This document shows, piece after piece, positions 29,063 through 37,963 of a DNA stretch of 64,000 bases. The position numbers and the translations under genes were made by a program. The notes under the pieces were generated by a model, which was not told the origin of the DNA, did not search any database, and was given only the letters and a program-made list of their open reading frames with translations. Each line of letters begins with the position of its first letter. The stretch's first letter is position 1. The stretch comes from Rhizobium etli 8C-3 (lineage in GTDB: Bacteria; Pseudomonadota; Alphaproteobacteria; Rhizobiales; Rhizobiaceae): assembly GCF_001908375.1 (NCBI RefSeq), contig NZ_CP017241.1, positions 1,181,001 to 1,245,000 on the forward strand. The letters are read 5' to 3'.

Positions 29063-30355
29063 CTATTGCACAGTCCATTGGCCGATGTCGTCGCGTTCGC
29101 CGATCAGGGCAAGTCCGTGGGCAACGGAGAGAAGCTCGCCCCCGGTCTCGATCCTGCCAACGTCAAAGCGTTCGGTGAAGATGCGGCGGACGGCAGGTAC
29201 GAAGGATGTGCCGCCGGTCAGGAAGACCTTGTCGATTTCGCCGGGCTTGGTTTTTGTCTTTTCCAGCACTTCGTCCAGCGTGCATTCGATACGGGCCAGA
29301 TCCTCGGCGATCCAGCTTTCGAAGTCCTTCCGGCGAATGATGCGATGGCCGCCGCCGCCGAGCGGGCCGAAATCGAATGGTGCTTCGTCTGCCGAAGACA
29401 GTGCCATCTTGGTGGCTGAGATCGCCTGATAGAGGGGATATCCCTCGTCGTGATCGACGAGATCGATGAACGTCTCGAGCTTCTCCGGTTCGAGTGCCGT
29501 GCGGACCAATTTCTTCAGATCCTTGAATTCGCGCGAGGTCTTGAAGATCGAAAGCTGGTTCCAGCGGCCGAAGCTCGAATAGTAGTTCGACGGCACCTCA
29601 AGAATCTTGTCGAAGCTCTTGAAATGACTCCCCTTGCCGATCTGCGGCGCGACGATGTTATCGATCATCCGGTAGTCGAAATGATCGCCCGCGACGCCGA
29701 CGCCTGAATGGCCGACCGGCGTTGCCATGAGATTGCCGGCAACCGTTTCGAAGCGGATCAGCGAATAGTCCGTCGTGCCGCCGCCGAAATCGGCAACGAG
29801 CACGGTGGCGTCCGACGTCAGGTTTTGCGCGAAGTAGAAGGCGGCGGCAACCGGTTCGTAGACGTAGTGGATTTCCGGAAAGCCGAAGCGCAAGAGCGCT
29901 TTGTTGTAGCGTTCCGTTGCGAGCGCCGGATCGGGATTGGCGCCGGCGAAGTGCACTGGCCGCCCCGTGACGATACGCGCCACATCCGTCGACCAGTTTT
30001 CGCCCGCATAGGCGCGCAGCCGCCGAATGAAGACCTCCATCAGGTCTTCGAAGCTGTGGCGTTTGGCAAAGATCAGCGTGCCCTGGAAGAGGGCGCTTGC
30101 AGCAAAGGTCTTGATCGACTGGAGGAAGCGGCAATCGCCGGGATTGTCGATGAACTGGCGGATCGCCGCATGCCCGGCCTCGACCTTCAGGGCCGATGTG
30201 CCAAGCTGCGGATCCTTCATGAAGGAAAGCGCAGTGCGCATGCTGTCGGATGCGCCTTCGGCGCTGGTGAACGCCATGGAACGGGTCTTCCCGCCATGGG
30301 CCGTGGCCAGAACCGTATTCGTCGTGCCGAAGTCGAAACCCAGCGCCTGAGCCAT
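29063..30355 (-). CDS. Hsp70-family protein, YegD type
   Basis: A 430-residue actin/Hsp70 ATPase. The phosphate-1 motif is GFDFGTTNTVLA at residues 6-17 and phosphate-2 is LVADFGGGTTDYSL; YVYEPVAAAFYF is the connect-1 region and FLTGGTSFVPAVRRIF the adenosine motif. There is no substrate-binding domain, so it corresponds to the nucleotide-binding half only, as in E. coli YegD. GAGGTG lies 5 nt before the ATG. Partner and substrate are unknown. The uracil-DNA glycosylase-like gene follows 57 bp downstream. Confidence 0.9.
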   Translation of the reverse strand: MAQALGFDFGTTNTVLATAHGGKTRSMAFTSAEGASDSMRTALSFMKDPQLGTSALKVEAGHAAIRQFIDNPGDCRFLQSIKTFAASALFQGTLIFAKRHSFEDLMEVFIRRLRAYAGENWSTDVARIVTGRPVHFAGANPDPALATERYNKALLRFGFPEIHYVYEPVAAAFYFAQNLTSDATVLVADFGGGTTDYSLIRFETVAGNLMATPVGHSGVGVAGDHFDYRMIDNIVAPQIGKGSHFKSFDKILEVPSNYYSSFGRWNQLSIFKTSREFKDLKKLVRTALEPEKLETFIDLVDHDEGYPLYQAISATKMALSSADEAPFDFGPLGGGGHRIIRRKDFESWIAEDLARIECTLDEVLEKTKTKPGEIDKVFLTGGTSFVPAVRRIFTERFDVGRIETGGELLSVAHGLALIGERDDIGQWTVQ

Positions 30356-30652
30356 GCCCGCACCTCTTCATGCCGATTGTGATTGAGACCGGAGCCTTGC
30401 TCCGCATGAAGGACGCACGCGCGCCCGGAATTTAGGAGGCGCGTGATGCCATAGAGGGGCGACACATTCAAGAGGGAATGTAAGGGGCCCAGTGTCACCA
30501 GTAAAGGCTCCTCGTCTGGCTGCCGCCGCCCGGTAAACGCGAAAAAAGGGTGTGCCGCTTGTCCATCTTCCGACGTCGAGTGAACGCGTCGTCTCTCCCT
30601 GCAAGCGCGAAGAGAAAGTGAGGGCAATGTTTCAATGTCGGAGTTGGCTAGA
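30356..30652. other. Intergenic region between RND and Hsp70-like genes
   Basis: A 297-bp gap downstream of the RND gene and upstream of the Hsp70-like gene, both on the minus strand. It should hold the promoter of the Hsp70-like gene. The short frames here have no protein-like pattern, and I see no strong terminator or RNA gene. Confidence 0.35.
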
Positions 30653-33600
30653 TCACTCCGCCGCGATCGCCGTCGGTTCCACTTCGTCCCGCACCGCTTC
30701 CTTTCGCCGCAACAGCCTTTGGAGCCAGCTGTTCAGCCGGCCCATCTCGACGAAGATGACGGGCGAGATGAAGAGCGTCAGAGCCTGGGACACAATGAGG
30801 CCGCCGACGACGGCTATCCCCAAAGGCTGACGCAGCTCGGAGCTGGCACCGGTGCCGAGCGCGATCGGAAGGGCGCCGAGAAGCGCACAGAAGGTCGTCA
30901 TCATGATTGGCCGGAAGCGCCGCACGCAGGCCTCGTGAATGGCCTGCGTAGGCGACATCGATGTGGAGCGCAGGTTCTCCAGTGCCACGTCGATCATCAT
31001 GATCGCGTTCTTCTTCGCGATGCCGATCAGCATCAGGAGGCCGATGAGCGCGATGATCGAGAGGTCGAAGCCCATTACCTTCAGAGCCAGCAATGCGCCC
31101 AGAGCGGCGGCCGGCAGGCCGGATAAAATGGTGAGCGGGTGGATGAAGCTCTCGTAGAGAACGCCAAGGACCACATAGATTGTCGCCACCGCGGCGAGGA
31201 TCAGAAGCGGTGTGTTGCCTTGCGACTGCTCGAAGATCTGCGCCGTACCGCCATAGGACGTGAAGACGTCCGCCGGCACGTTGATGTCCTTCTTGATCTG
31301 ATCGATGGCGGCTGTTGCATCACCCAATGCCTCACCGGCAGGCAGGTTGAACGAAACGGTCGTCGAGACGAGCTGACCCGTCTGGTTGATCGTCACCGGC
31401 CCGGTGTTTCGTTCGACCCTTGCGAAATTCGACAACGGGACCAGCGTGCCGTTGATTGAGGCGACCCGGATATCCTGAAGCTTCTGATCGTCCCAGGGCT
31501 TGCTGGTATCTACTTCGACGATGACGTCGTAGCTGTCGCCGGTGGATTGGATTTGGGCAGCCGTATAACCGCTGAAGGACTCCTGCAGCGTCGTGCGCAG
31601 CTGGTCGTTGTCGATGCCGAAGGCGGCTGCCTTTTCGGAATCGATGACGATATTGGCCTGCAGCGCGTCGTTCTGCGCATCGGTTGTCACGTCGGTGAAG
31701 CGCCGATCGCCGCGCATGGCCTGCTGGATATTATTGGCCCAGAGATTGGTCTGGTCGGCGCTGAGTGCCTGAACGACCAGCTGATACTGGCTTGCGGTCT
31801 GACGGCCGCCGAAGCGCAGGCTCTGCTGCGGCGTGATGAAGGCTTGCAGGCCGGGCACCTTGGCGATGTTGGCCCGTAATTCGCGCAGGGTCTGGTCAAG
31901 CGGCGGACGCTGCTCCTTGTCCTTCAGCTCGACATACATCGTGCCATTGTTGAGCGAGCTGCGGGCGTTGCCGCCGACGATCGACATGACGTGATTGACC
32001 GCCGGATTCTGTTTCACGATCGCTGCGGCCTGGTTCTGCAAGGCGACCATCGCCGGATAGGAGATGTCCTGGCGTGCCCTTGTGGAGATGTTCAGCCGGC
32101 CGATGTCCTCGGTCGGGAAGAAGCTCGAGGGCAACGTCATGAACAGGTATGCGTTCAAGCCGACCGAAGCGAGGAACAGGCAAAGGATCGCAGGCCGGTG
32201 GCCGAGGCACCAGCCGACCGCCCGATCGTAACCTCTGAGCGTGCGTTCAAAGCCCGCATCGAACCAGCGGACGAAGAGGGGCGGGGTGCCCTTACCGCTG
32301 GAAAGCCGCGAACCGAGCATTGGCGTTACCGTCAGCGAAACGATGGCGGATGCGACGATCGCCATTGCGACGACCATGCCGAATTCGTTGAAGATGCGAC
32401 CGACGACCCCACCCATCAACAGGATCGGGATGAAGACGGCAATCAGCGACACCGACATCGAGATGATCGTGTAGCTGACTTCGCCGGCGCCCTTGATCGC
32501 CGCATCGAAAACCGGCATCCCCTCTTCGACATGCCTGAGAATATTCTCCAGCATCACGATTGCATCGTCCACCACCAGACCGACCGCAAGCGTCAGTCCG
32601 AGAAGCGAGATGTTGTCGACGCTGTAGCCGAGCACGTACATCATGCCGAAGGTCGAGATCAGCGAGAGCGGAACGGCAAGGCCCGGTATGATCGTTGCGG
32701 TCAGGTGGCCGGTGAAGAGGTAGATCACGAGCACAACGAGGCCGATCGTCAAGAGCAAGGTGAACTTGACATCGGAAATCGCGTCGCGGATCGGCTTGGC
32801 GGAATCGTTCATGACCGTGGTGGTGACCGACGAAGGGATCTCGGCATGCAGCGTCGGCAGTCTGGCGTTGATCGCATCGACGACCTCGACCGTGTTCGCA
32901 TCCGGCTGGCGCTGGACGGCGAGGATGATGGAGCGATTGCCGTCGTACCAGCTGCCGGTATTCAGATTCTCGACACTGTCTTCCACCTTGGCGATGTCGC
33001 CGAGATGAATCGGCGCCCCGTTCGGATTTGCGATCACCAGCGAGCGGAATTCGGCGGCGTTGGTGCGCTGCGTGTCGGCGTTGATCGTCATGGCTTGCGC
33101 GTCGTTCTGCAGCGTGCCGACCGGCACCTGGCTATTGGCCGCACTGATTGCCTGGTTGACCTTATCGATGCCGATGTTGCGGGCAAGCAGCTTGTCGGGA
33201 TCGACCTCGACGCGGACGGCATATGTCTGTGCGCCGAACACGGTCACTTCGGCCACGCCGGGCAGGGTGGACAGCGACGGCGAGATGATGTCTTCGGCAA
33301 TGGCATCGAGCTTGCTGCGCGGCATCGTGTCGCTCTGCACCGCAAGCAGCATCACCGGTGCGTCGGCCGGGTTCGTCTTACGATAGCTCGGCGGCGTGGT
33401 CATGTTGTCCGGCAACTGCCGTGTCGCATGCGAGATGGCGGCCTGCACGTCTGCGGCGGCCGCATCGATGTTGCGGTTGAGGTCGAACTGCAAAATGATG
33501 CTGGTATTGCCGAGTGAATTGGTCGCGCTGATTTCGCTGATGCCGGGGATGGTCTGGAACTGCTTGATCAGCGGCGTTGCGACCGAAGTCGCCATGGTCT

Positions 33601-33766
33601 GAGGCGAGGCGCCGGTGAGTGCGGCCGAGACGTTGATGGTCGGGAAATCGACCTGCGGCAAGGCAGCGACCGGCACGAGGCGGTAACCTGCAAGACCTGC
33701 AAGGATTACGCCGATGGCGAGAAGGGTTGTCGCAACCGGCCGGCGGATGCAGAAATTCGCGATCAT
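30653..33766 (-). CDS. RND multidrug efflux permease, MdtB/MdtC-like
   Basis: A 1037-residue RND transporter of the HAE1 class with two halves of six membrane helices and two large periplasmic loops. It starts MIANFCIRRPVATTLLAIGV, close to MdtB/MdtC/MuxB. Helix 4 shows the proton-relay acidic residues in LAVGLVVDDAIVMLENI. It is coupled to the upstream adaptor gene by ATGA. No outer-membrane channel gene is nearby, so it must use a TolC-like protein encoded elsewhere. Substrates probably include detergents, bile-like compounds or flavonoids, which is inference. Confidence 0.92.
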   Translation of the reverse strand: MIANFCIRRPVATTLLAIGVILAGLAGYRLVPVAALPQVDFPTINVSAALTGASPQTMATSVATPLIKQFQTIPGISEISATNSLGNTSIILQFDLNRNIDAAAADVQAAISHATRQLPDNMTTPPSYRKTNPADAPVMLLAVQSDTMPRSKLDAIAEDIISPSLSTLPGVAEVTVFGAQTYAVRVEVDPDKLLARNIGIDKVNQAISAANSQVPVGTLQNDAQAMTINADTQRTNAAEFRSLVIANPNGAPIHLGDIAKVEDSVENLNTGSWYDGNRSIILAVQRQPDANTVEVVDAINARLPTLHAEIPSSVTTTVMNDSAKPIRDAISDVKFTLLLTIGLVVLVIYLFTGHLTATIIPGLAVPLSLISTFGMMYVLGYSVDNISLLGLTLAVGLVVDDAIVMLENILRHVEEGMPVFDAAIKGAGEVSYTIISMSVSLIAVFIPILLMGGVVGRIFNEFGMVVAMAIVASAIVSLTVTPMLGSRLSSGKGTPPLFVRWFDAGFERTLRGYDRAVGWCLGHRPAILCLFLASVGLNAYLFMTLPSSFFPTEDIGRLNISTRARQDISYPAMVALQNQAAAIVKQNPAVNHVMSIVGGNARSSLNNGTMYVELKDKEQRPPLDQTLRELRANIAKVPGLQAFITPQQSLRFGGRQTASQYQLVVQALSADQTNLWANNIQQAMRGDRRFTDVTTDAQNDALQANIVIDSEKAAAFGIDNDQLRTTLQESFSGYTAAQIQSTGDSYDVIVEVDTSKPWDDQKLQDIRVASINGTLVPLSNFARVERNTGPVTINQTGQLVSTTVSFNLPAGEALGDATAAIDQIKKDINVPADVFTSYGGTAQIFEQSQGNTPLLILAAVATIYVVLGVLYESFIHPLTILSGLPAAALGALLALKVMGFDLSIIALIGLLMLIGIAKKNAIMMIDVALENLRSTSMSPTQAIHEACVRRFRPIMMTTFCALLGALPIALGTGASSELRQPLGIAVVGGLIVSQALTLFISPVIFVEMGRLNSWLQRLLRRKEAVRDEVEPTAIAAE

Positions 33767-35025
33767 TGTTCTGCCTCCGCCGCCAGGGTCTTTGTCTGGT
33801 GAGCCGGTTGGTCGGCGGAGACGACGTTCAGCGCCTTGTCATCGAATTGCTCCTCGACATGCTGCTGGTCTAAAAGCTGCGCCTGTCCCTCGATGACCAC
33901 GTGATCGCCTTGCGAGAGCCCGGCGGAAACGGCCGTGAAACCGCCGCTTGCGCGAGCGACGGTGACGGGCGTCATCTGCGCCTTTCCATTCTTCACGACA
34001 TAGGAAAAGAACCCGTCGGCGCCGGGGCTGACGGCGACGGTCGGTACGACGACCTGCTGTTCTTTATTGTTGAAGTGAACGGCGAGATTGACGGATTGCC
34101 CGGGCCAGAGCGCCCCGGTTGCGTTTTCGAAGCGCGCCTTTGCGAGGATCGTGCCGGAAGCAGTGTCGACGGTATTGTCGTAGAAGCTGATCGCGCCGTG
34201 GCGCACGCTGCCCTTCGTCGAATCCGGTGTGGTCGTCACCTCGACGGGTCCCGTGGCGAGGGACTGCTTCAACTGGCGCAGATCGCGTTCCTGCAGATGG
34301 AATTTCACATAGATCGGATCATATTGGGCAATCGTCACGATCGCCGTTCCGGCGCCGACGAAAGCCCCCGGGCTGATCGCGATGTCGCCAAGGCGGCCGT
34401 CGAACGGCGCGCGGATCTGCGTGTGTTCGAGCAGAATCTGATCGGAGGCGAGCGCGGCCCTGTCGGCCTCGACGGTGGCGGCAGCCGTGTCGCGAGCGGC
34501 CTTGGCCTGGTCGTAGCTCTGCTGCGTGCCGGCCTTTTGCGCCAGGAGATCGGCTGCGCGTGTGAGAGCGGTTTCGGCTTCCCAGAGCGTCGCTGCGTCC
34601 CGCGTGATCGTCGCTTTGTCCTTGTCGACCGCCGCTTGGGCCGGCCGGTCGTCGAGCCTGGCGATCAGTTCGCCTTGCTTGACCGTTGCGCCGTCGGTCG
34701 CGACGATCGCGGTGACAAGACCCTGTTCCTGTGCGGCGATCGTGGTGGTGTTTTCGGCTTCTGCCCAACCCGAGGCCGTGACGTCTCGCGGCAGCACCGT
34801 CTTTATGGCGGCGACCGTTTTCACGAGCGTCGGGCCGCTGCCTCCCCGCCGGTTATGCTGCCCCCCGCCTGGCTGGTCCGCTTGCGCCTTGCCGCCTTGT
34901 TGCGCCGGCGCCCCGACCAGCTGAAAGGCATATGCGAGCGGGTCGAGGAGGGGAATTCTTCGGAATTGCCAAATGCTGACGGCAGTCACGGCAATAATGC
35001 TGAAGGTAATCCAAAATTTCTTCAT
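33763..35025 (-). CDS. RND efflux periplasmic adaptor (MdtA-like)
   Basis: A 420-residue membrane fusion protein with an N-terminal membrane anchor (about 3-19), a Gly/Gln-rich linker, a biotinyl-lipoyl half (TIAAQEQGLVTAIVATDGAT), a helical hairpin (about 115-190), the second lipoyl half (IRAPFDGRLGDIAISPGAFV) and a beta-barrel/membrane-proximal part. It links the RND pump to an outer-membrane channel. The open frame extends to 35103; I prefer the ATG at 35025 because the anchor follows directly, though its Shine-Dalgarno site is weak. The stop overlaps the pump gene by ATGA. Confidence 0.9.
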   Translation of the reverse strand: MKKFWITFSIIAVTAVSIWQFRRIPLLDPLAYAFQLVGAPAQQGGKAQADQPGGGQHNRRGGSGPTLVKTVAAIKTVLPRDVTASGWAEAENTTTIAAQEQGLVTAIVATDGATVKQGELIARLDDRPAQAAVDKDKATITRDAATLWEAETALTRAADLLAQKAGTQQSYDQAKAARDTAAATVEADRAALASDQILLEHTQIRAPFDGRLGDIAISPGAFVGAGTAIVTIAQYDPIYVKFHLQERDLRQLKQSLATGPVEVTTTPDSTKGSVRHGAISFYDNTVDTASGTILAKARFENATGALWPGQSVNLAVHFNNKEQQVVVPTVAVSPGADGFFSYVVKNGKAQMTPVTVARASGGFTAVSAGLSQGDHVVIEGQAQLLDQQHVEEQFDDKALNVVSADQPAHQTKTLAAEAEQ

Positions 35026-35186
35026 TGTGAGACCGGTCTTGACGTGTCGCGCGAAGTTTCCGGTCCCGATTGAGCCGCCCGCATTGCGGCGCAAAAAAGA
35101 CATAATCCGCCGGCCACAATCACTAAGTGGTTATAACTGCTTAAATTTTTGTAATGATCGGCGTTGCGCCGATCGCGCGATTTCGG

Positions 35187-35975
35187 TTAAACCGAACGCG
35201 CTGCACCGCCGTCGCAACGCAACAGCGAGCCGGTGATGTAGCTTGCCGGCTGGCTGCAGAGGAAAGCGGCGGTTGCTGCGAATTCCTCCACCTTGCCGTA
35301 GCGTCCAACGGGAATGCGTGCTTCCTTGTCGCTGCGGACGTCTTGCATGCTTTTGCCGGTGCGCTTGGCGGCCGCGCCATCAAGCTCGTCGAGGCGCCCG
35401 GTGAGGATACTGCCCGGCAGGAGCAAATTGGCCGTCACGCCGTGGCTTGCGACTTCCGAGGCGAGCGTTTTCGACCAGCCGGCAAGGGCAGGGCGCAGCG
35501 TGTTGGAAAGCGCCAAATTGGCAATGGGCTCTATGACGCCCGACGATGCGATGGTGAGGATGCGGCCCCAACCTTGCGCCTTCATGCAAGGTAGCAGCGC
35601 ATTGGTCAGTGAAATGACGCGCAGCACCATCGAGAGGAAATAGGTCTCCAGCTTCTCAGGCGTCATGTCCTCGGTCGTTCCGGGCGGCGGGCCGCCGGTA
35701 TTGTTCACCAGGATATCCAGGCCACCGAACTTTTCCTTGACGGCGGCAGTCACCGTCTCGACGAATTTCTCGTCAGACAGATCAGCCCAGATCCAGTCGG
35801 CCTTGCCGTTGCCCTCGGCGTTGATCGCCTTGCAGTTCGCCTCCAGCTGCTCACCGCTTCGGCCGCAAAGAAGCACGTTTGCGCCTTCACGGGCGAGTGC
35901 GACCGCAATGCCATGGCCAAGCCCGCGCGACGAAGCCAGAACGAGTGCGCGTTTGCCGTTGATTCCGAGATCCAT
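35187..35975 (-). CDS. Divergent short-chain dehydrogenase/reductase
   Basis: A 262-residue SDR-fold protein. The cofactor loop is present as ASSRGLGHGIA (about 16-26), along with NNTGGPPPG. The usual catalytic YxxxK is not: the equivalent stretch reads LALSNTLRPALAGWSKTLA, with Ser for Tyr and Arg for Lys. The C-terminus (YITGSLLRCDGGAARSV) is typical. The ATG at 35975 has GGAGG 5 nt upstream; the longer frame upstream is spurious. It is divergent from the ETF-ubiquinone oxidoreductase gene, suggesting a link to acyl-CoA or amino acid catabolism. Confidence 0.85.
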   Translation of the reverse strand: MDLGINGKRALVLASSRGLGHGIAVALAREGANVLLCGRSGEQLEANCKAINAEGNGKADWIWADLSDEKFVETVTAAVKEKFGGLDILVNNTGGPPPGTTEDMTPEKLETYFLSMVLRVISLTNALLPCMKAQGWGRILTIASSGVIEPIANLALSNTLRPALAGWSKTLASEVASHGVTANLLLPGSILTGRLDELDGAAAKRTGKSMQDVRSDKEARIPVGRYGKVEEFAATAAFLCSQPASYITGSLLRCDGGAARSV

Positions 35976-36060
35976 GATGTCCTCCAGCTGCTTCGGCTTC
36001 TGTATAAGGCCCAGCCGACGGAAAAGGGAAGGGTGCGTTGCTTTCATTATCGAGGAACAA

Positions 36061-36076
36061 TTGACGTTAACGTAAG
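36061..36076. promoter_or_regulatory. TTGACG-TTAA-CGTAAG operator between SDR and ETF-QO genes
   Basis: The site holds the 10-bp palindrome ACGTTAACGT (36064-36073) and overall has the layout TTnACG-N4-CGTAA. It sits about 85 bp upstream of the SDR start and 150 bp upstream of the ETF-QO start. TTGACG can itself serve as a -35 box towards ETF-QO. MerR-family LiuR-type regulators of branched-chain amino acid and fatty acid breakdown use similar ACGTnnACGT-like sites. Confidence 0.45.
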
Positions 36077-36227
36077 CGTTATATACTCTTGCGGTGGAGG
36101 AGATAATCATTGTGCGAATTGGAGGATCGGCTGTCGCTTCCCGGCTCGACAATGCTTTCCGGTTTTGACAAGACAATGTCCCGACACGGGGATAATGGCC
36201 GCGCGGGCGGCAAGTGGAGACGGATTA

Positions 36228-37889
36228 ATGACCGAGACGACTGAGCTGCCGGAACGTGAGTCGATGGAATTCGACGTTGTGATCGTCGGCGCGGGTCCGG
36301 CCGGTCTTTCGGCGGCCATCCGTCTGAAGCAGGTCAATCCGGAGCTTTCGGTCGTCGTGCTCGAAAAGGGTGCGGAAGTCGGCGCGCATATCCTGTCGGG
36401 CGCCGTCGTCGATCCGATTGGCATCGACCGCTTGCTTCCTGATTGGCGCGATGAGGCCGATCATCCGTTCAAGACCGAAGTGACCGACGATCATTTCCTG
36501 GTGCTCGGTCCGGCCGGTTCCGTCCGCCTGCCGAATGCCTTGATGCCGCCGTTGATGAACAACCACGGCAACTACATCGTCTCACTTGGGCTTGTCTGTC
36601 GCTGGCTCGCCACGAAGGCCGAGGCACTCGGCGTCGAGATCTACCCGGGCTTTGCGGCAACCGAGGTGCTCTACAACGGAGGTGCGGTCATCGGGGTTGC
36701 CACCGGCGACATGGGTATCGACAAGAGCGGCGAGCCTGGCCCCAACTATACCCGCGGCATGGCACTCATCGGCAAGTACACGCTGATCGGCGAGGGCGTG
36801 CGCGGCTCGCTCGCCAAGCAGCTGATCGCCAAGTTCGACCTTTCGAAGGATCGCGAGCCGCAGAAGTTCGGCATCGGCCTCAAGGAGCTTTGGCAGGTCA
36901 AGGCCGAGCACCACAGACAGGGCCTGGTGCAGCATTCCTTCGGCTGGCCGCTCGGCTTCAAGACCGGCGGCGGCTCGTTCCTCTATCATCTGGAAGACAA
37001 TCTGGTGGCGGTCGGTTTCGTCGTCCACCTCAACTACAAGAACCCCTATCTCCATCCGTTCGAGGAATTCCAGCGCTTCAAGACGCATCCGGCGATCAAA
37101 GGCACCTTCGAGGGGGCCAAGCGGCTCTCCTATGGTGCGCGCGCCATCACCGAGGGCGGCTACCAGTCGGTGCCGAAGCTGTCCTTCCCCGGCGGCGCGC
37201 TGATTGGCTGTTCGGCCGGCTTCGTCAACGTGCCGCGCATCAAGGGCAGCCACAATGCCGTGCTGTCGGGCATGCTGGCGGCCGAGCGCATCGCCGAAGC
37301 GATCGCGGCGGGCCGCGCCAACGACGAAGTGATCGAGATCGAAAACGGCTGGCGCCGAAGCGATATCGGCAAGGACCTGAAGCGCGTCCGCAACGTCAAG
37401 CCGCTGTGGTCGAAGTTCGGCACGGCGCTCGGCGTGGCGCTTGGCGGCCTCGACATGTGGACGAACACGCTGTTCGGTTTTTCCGTCTTCGGCACGCTCG
37501 GCCACGGCAAGACGGATGCGCAGTCGCTGGAGCCGGCCGCAAAGCATAAGCCGATCGCCTATCCGAAGCCCGATGGAGTCCTGACATTCGACCGGTTGTC
37601 GTCGGTGTTCTTGTCGAACACCAATCACGAGGAGGACCAGCCGGTGCATCTGCAGGTGAAAGACATGGCGCTGCAGAAGTCGTCCGAGCACGATATCTTT
37701 GCCGGACCGTCGGCGCGCTACTGTCCGGCCGGGGTCTATGAATGGGTGGAGAAGGACGGCAAGGACACCTTCGTCATCAACGCCCAGAACTGCGTCCACT
37801 GCAAGACCTGCGACATCAAGGACCCGAACCAGAACATCAACTGGGTGCCGCCGCAGGGCGGCGAGGGGCCGGTCTACCCGAATATGTGA
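36228..37889 (+). CDS. Electron transfer flavoprotein-ubiquinone oxidoreductase
   Basis: A 553-residue ETF-QO. The N-terminal FAD-binding dinucleotide fold has VVIVGAGPAGLSAAIRL (about 17-33), followed by the ubiquinone-binding and membrane-associated middle part. The C-terminal 4Fe-4S cluster ligands are in YCPAGVYEW and NCVHCKTCDIKDP. It passes electrons from ETF, reduced by acyl-CoA and other dehydrogenases, to the quinone pool at the inner membrane. The ATG at 36228 has GGAGA 7 nt upstream. A hairpin follows the stop. Confidence 0.94.
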   Translation: MTETTELPERESMEFDVVIVGAGPAGLSAAIRLKQVNPELSVVVLEKGAEVGAHILSGAVVDPIGIDRLLPDWRDEADHPFKTEVTDDHFLVLGPAGSVRLPNALMPPLMNNHGNYIVSLGLVCRWLATKAEALGVEIYPGFAATEVLYNGGAVIGVATGDMGIDKSGEPGPNYTRGMALIGKYTLIGEGVRGSLAKQLIAKFDLSKDREPQKFGIGLKELWQVKAEHHRQGLVQHSFGWPLGFKTGGGSFLYHLEDNLVAVGFVVHLNYKNPYLHPFEEFQRFKTHPAIKGTFEGAKRLSYGARAITEGGYQSVPKLSFPGGALIGCSAGFVNVPRIKGSHNAVLSGMLAAERIAEAIAAGRANDEVIEIENGWRRSDIGKDLKRVRNVKPLWSKFGTALGVALGGLDMWTNTLFGFSVFGTLGHGKTDAQSLEPAAKHKPIAYPKPDGVLTFDRLSSVFLSNTNHEEDQPVHLQVKDMALQKSSEHDIFAGPSARYCPAGVYEWVEKDGKDTFVINAQNCVHCKTCDIKDPNQNINWVPPQGGEGPVYPNM

Positions 37890-37913
37890 GGTCGAGCAGG
37901 CTCGATTTTCAAA

Positions 37914-37952
37914 ACACAGGGAGCCCCGGCAAGGCCGCCGGGCTCCGTGTGT
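37914..37952. terminator. Hairpin between convergent ETF-QO and DMT genes
   Basis: GAGCCCCGGC (37921-37930) pairs with GCCGGGCTC (about 37936-37944) with one bulged C. Outer ACACA and TGTGT arms extend the stem. It lies between two convergent stops. T runs on both sides are short, but position and stability suit a bidirectional terminator. Confidence 0.55.
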
Positions 37953-37963
37953 CTGGGTCTTGT

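Noticed and set aside
30217..30627. Minus-strand frame upstream of and inside the Hsp70-like gene
   Set aside because: Its second half is a shadow of the Hsp70-like gene and the rest is low complexity.
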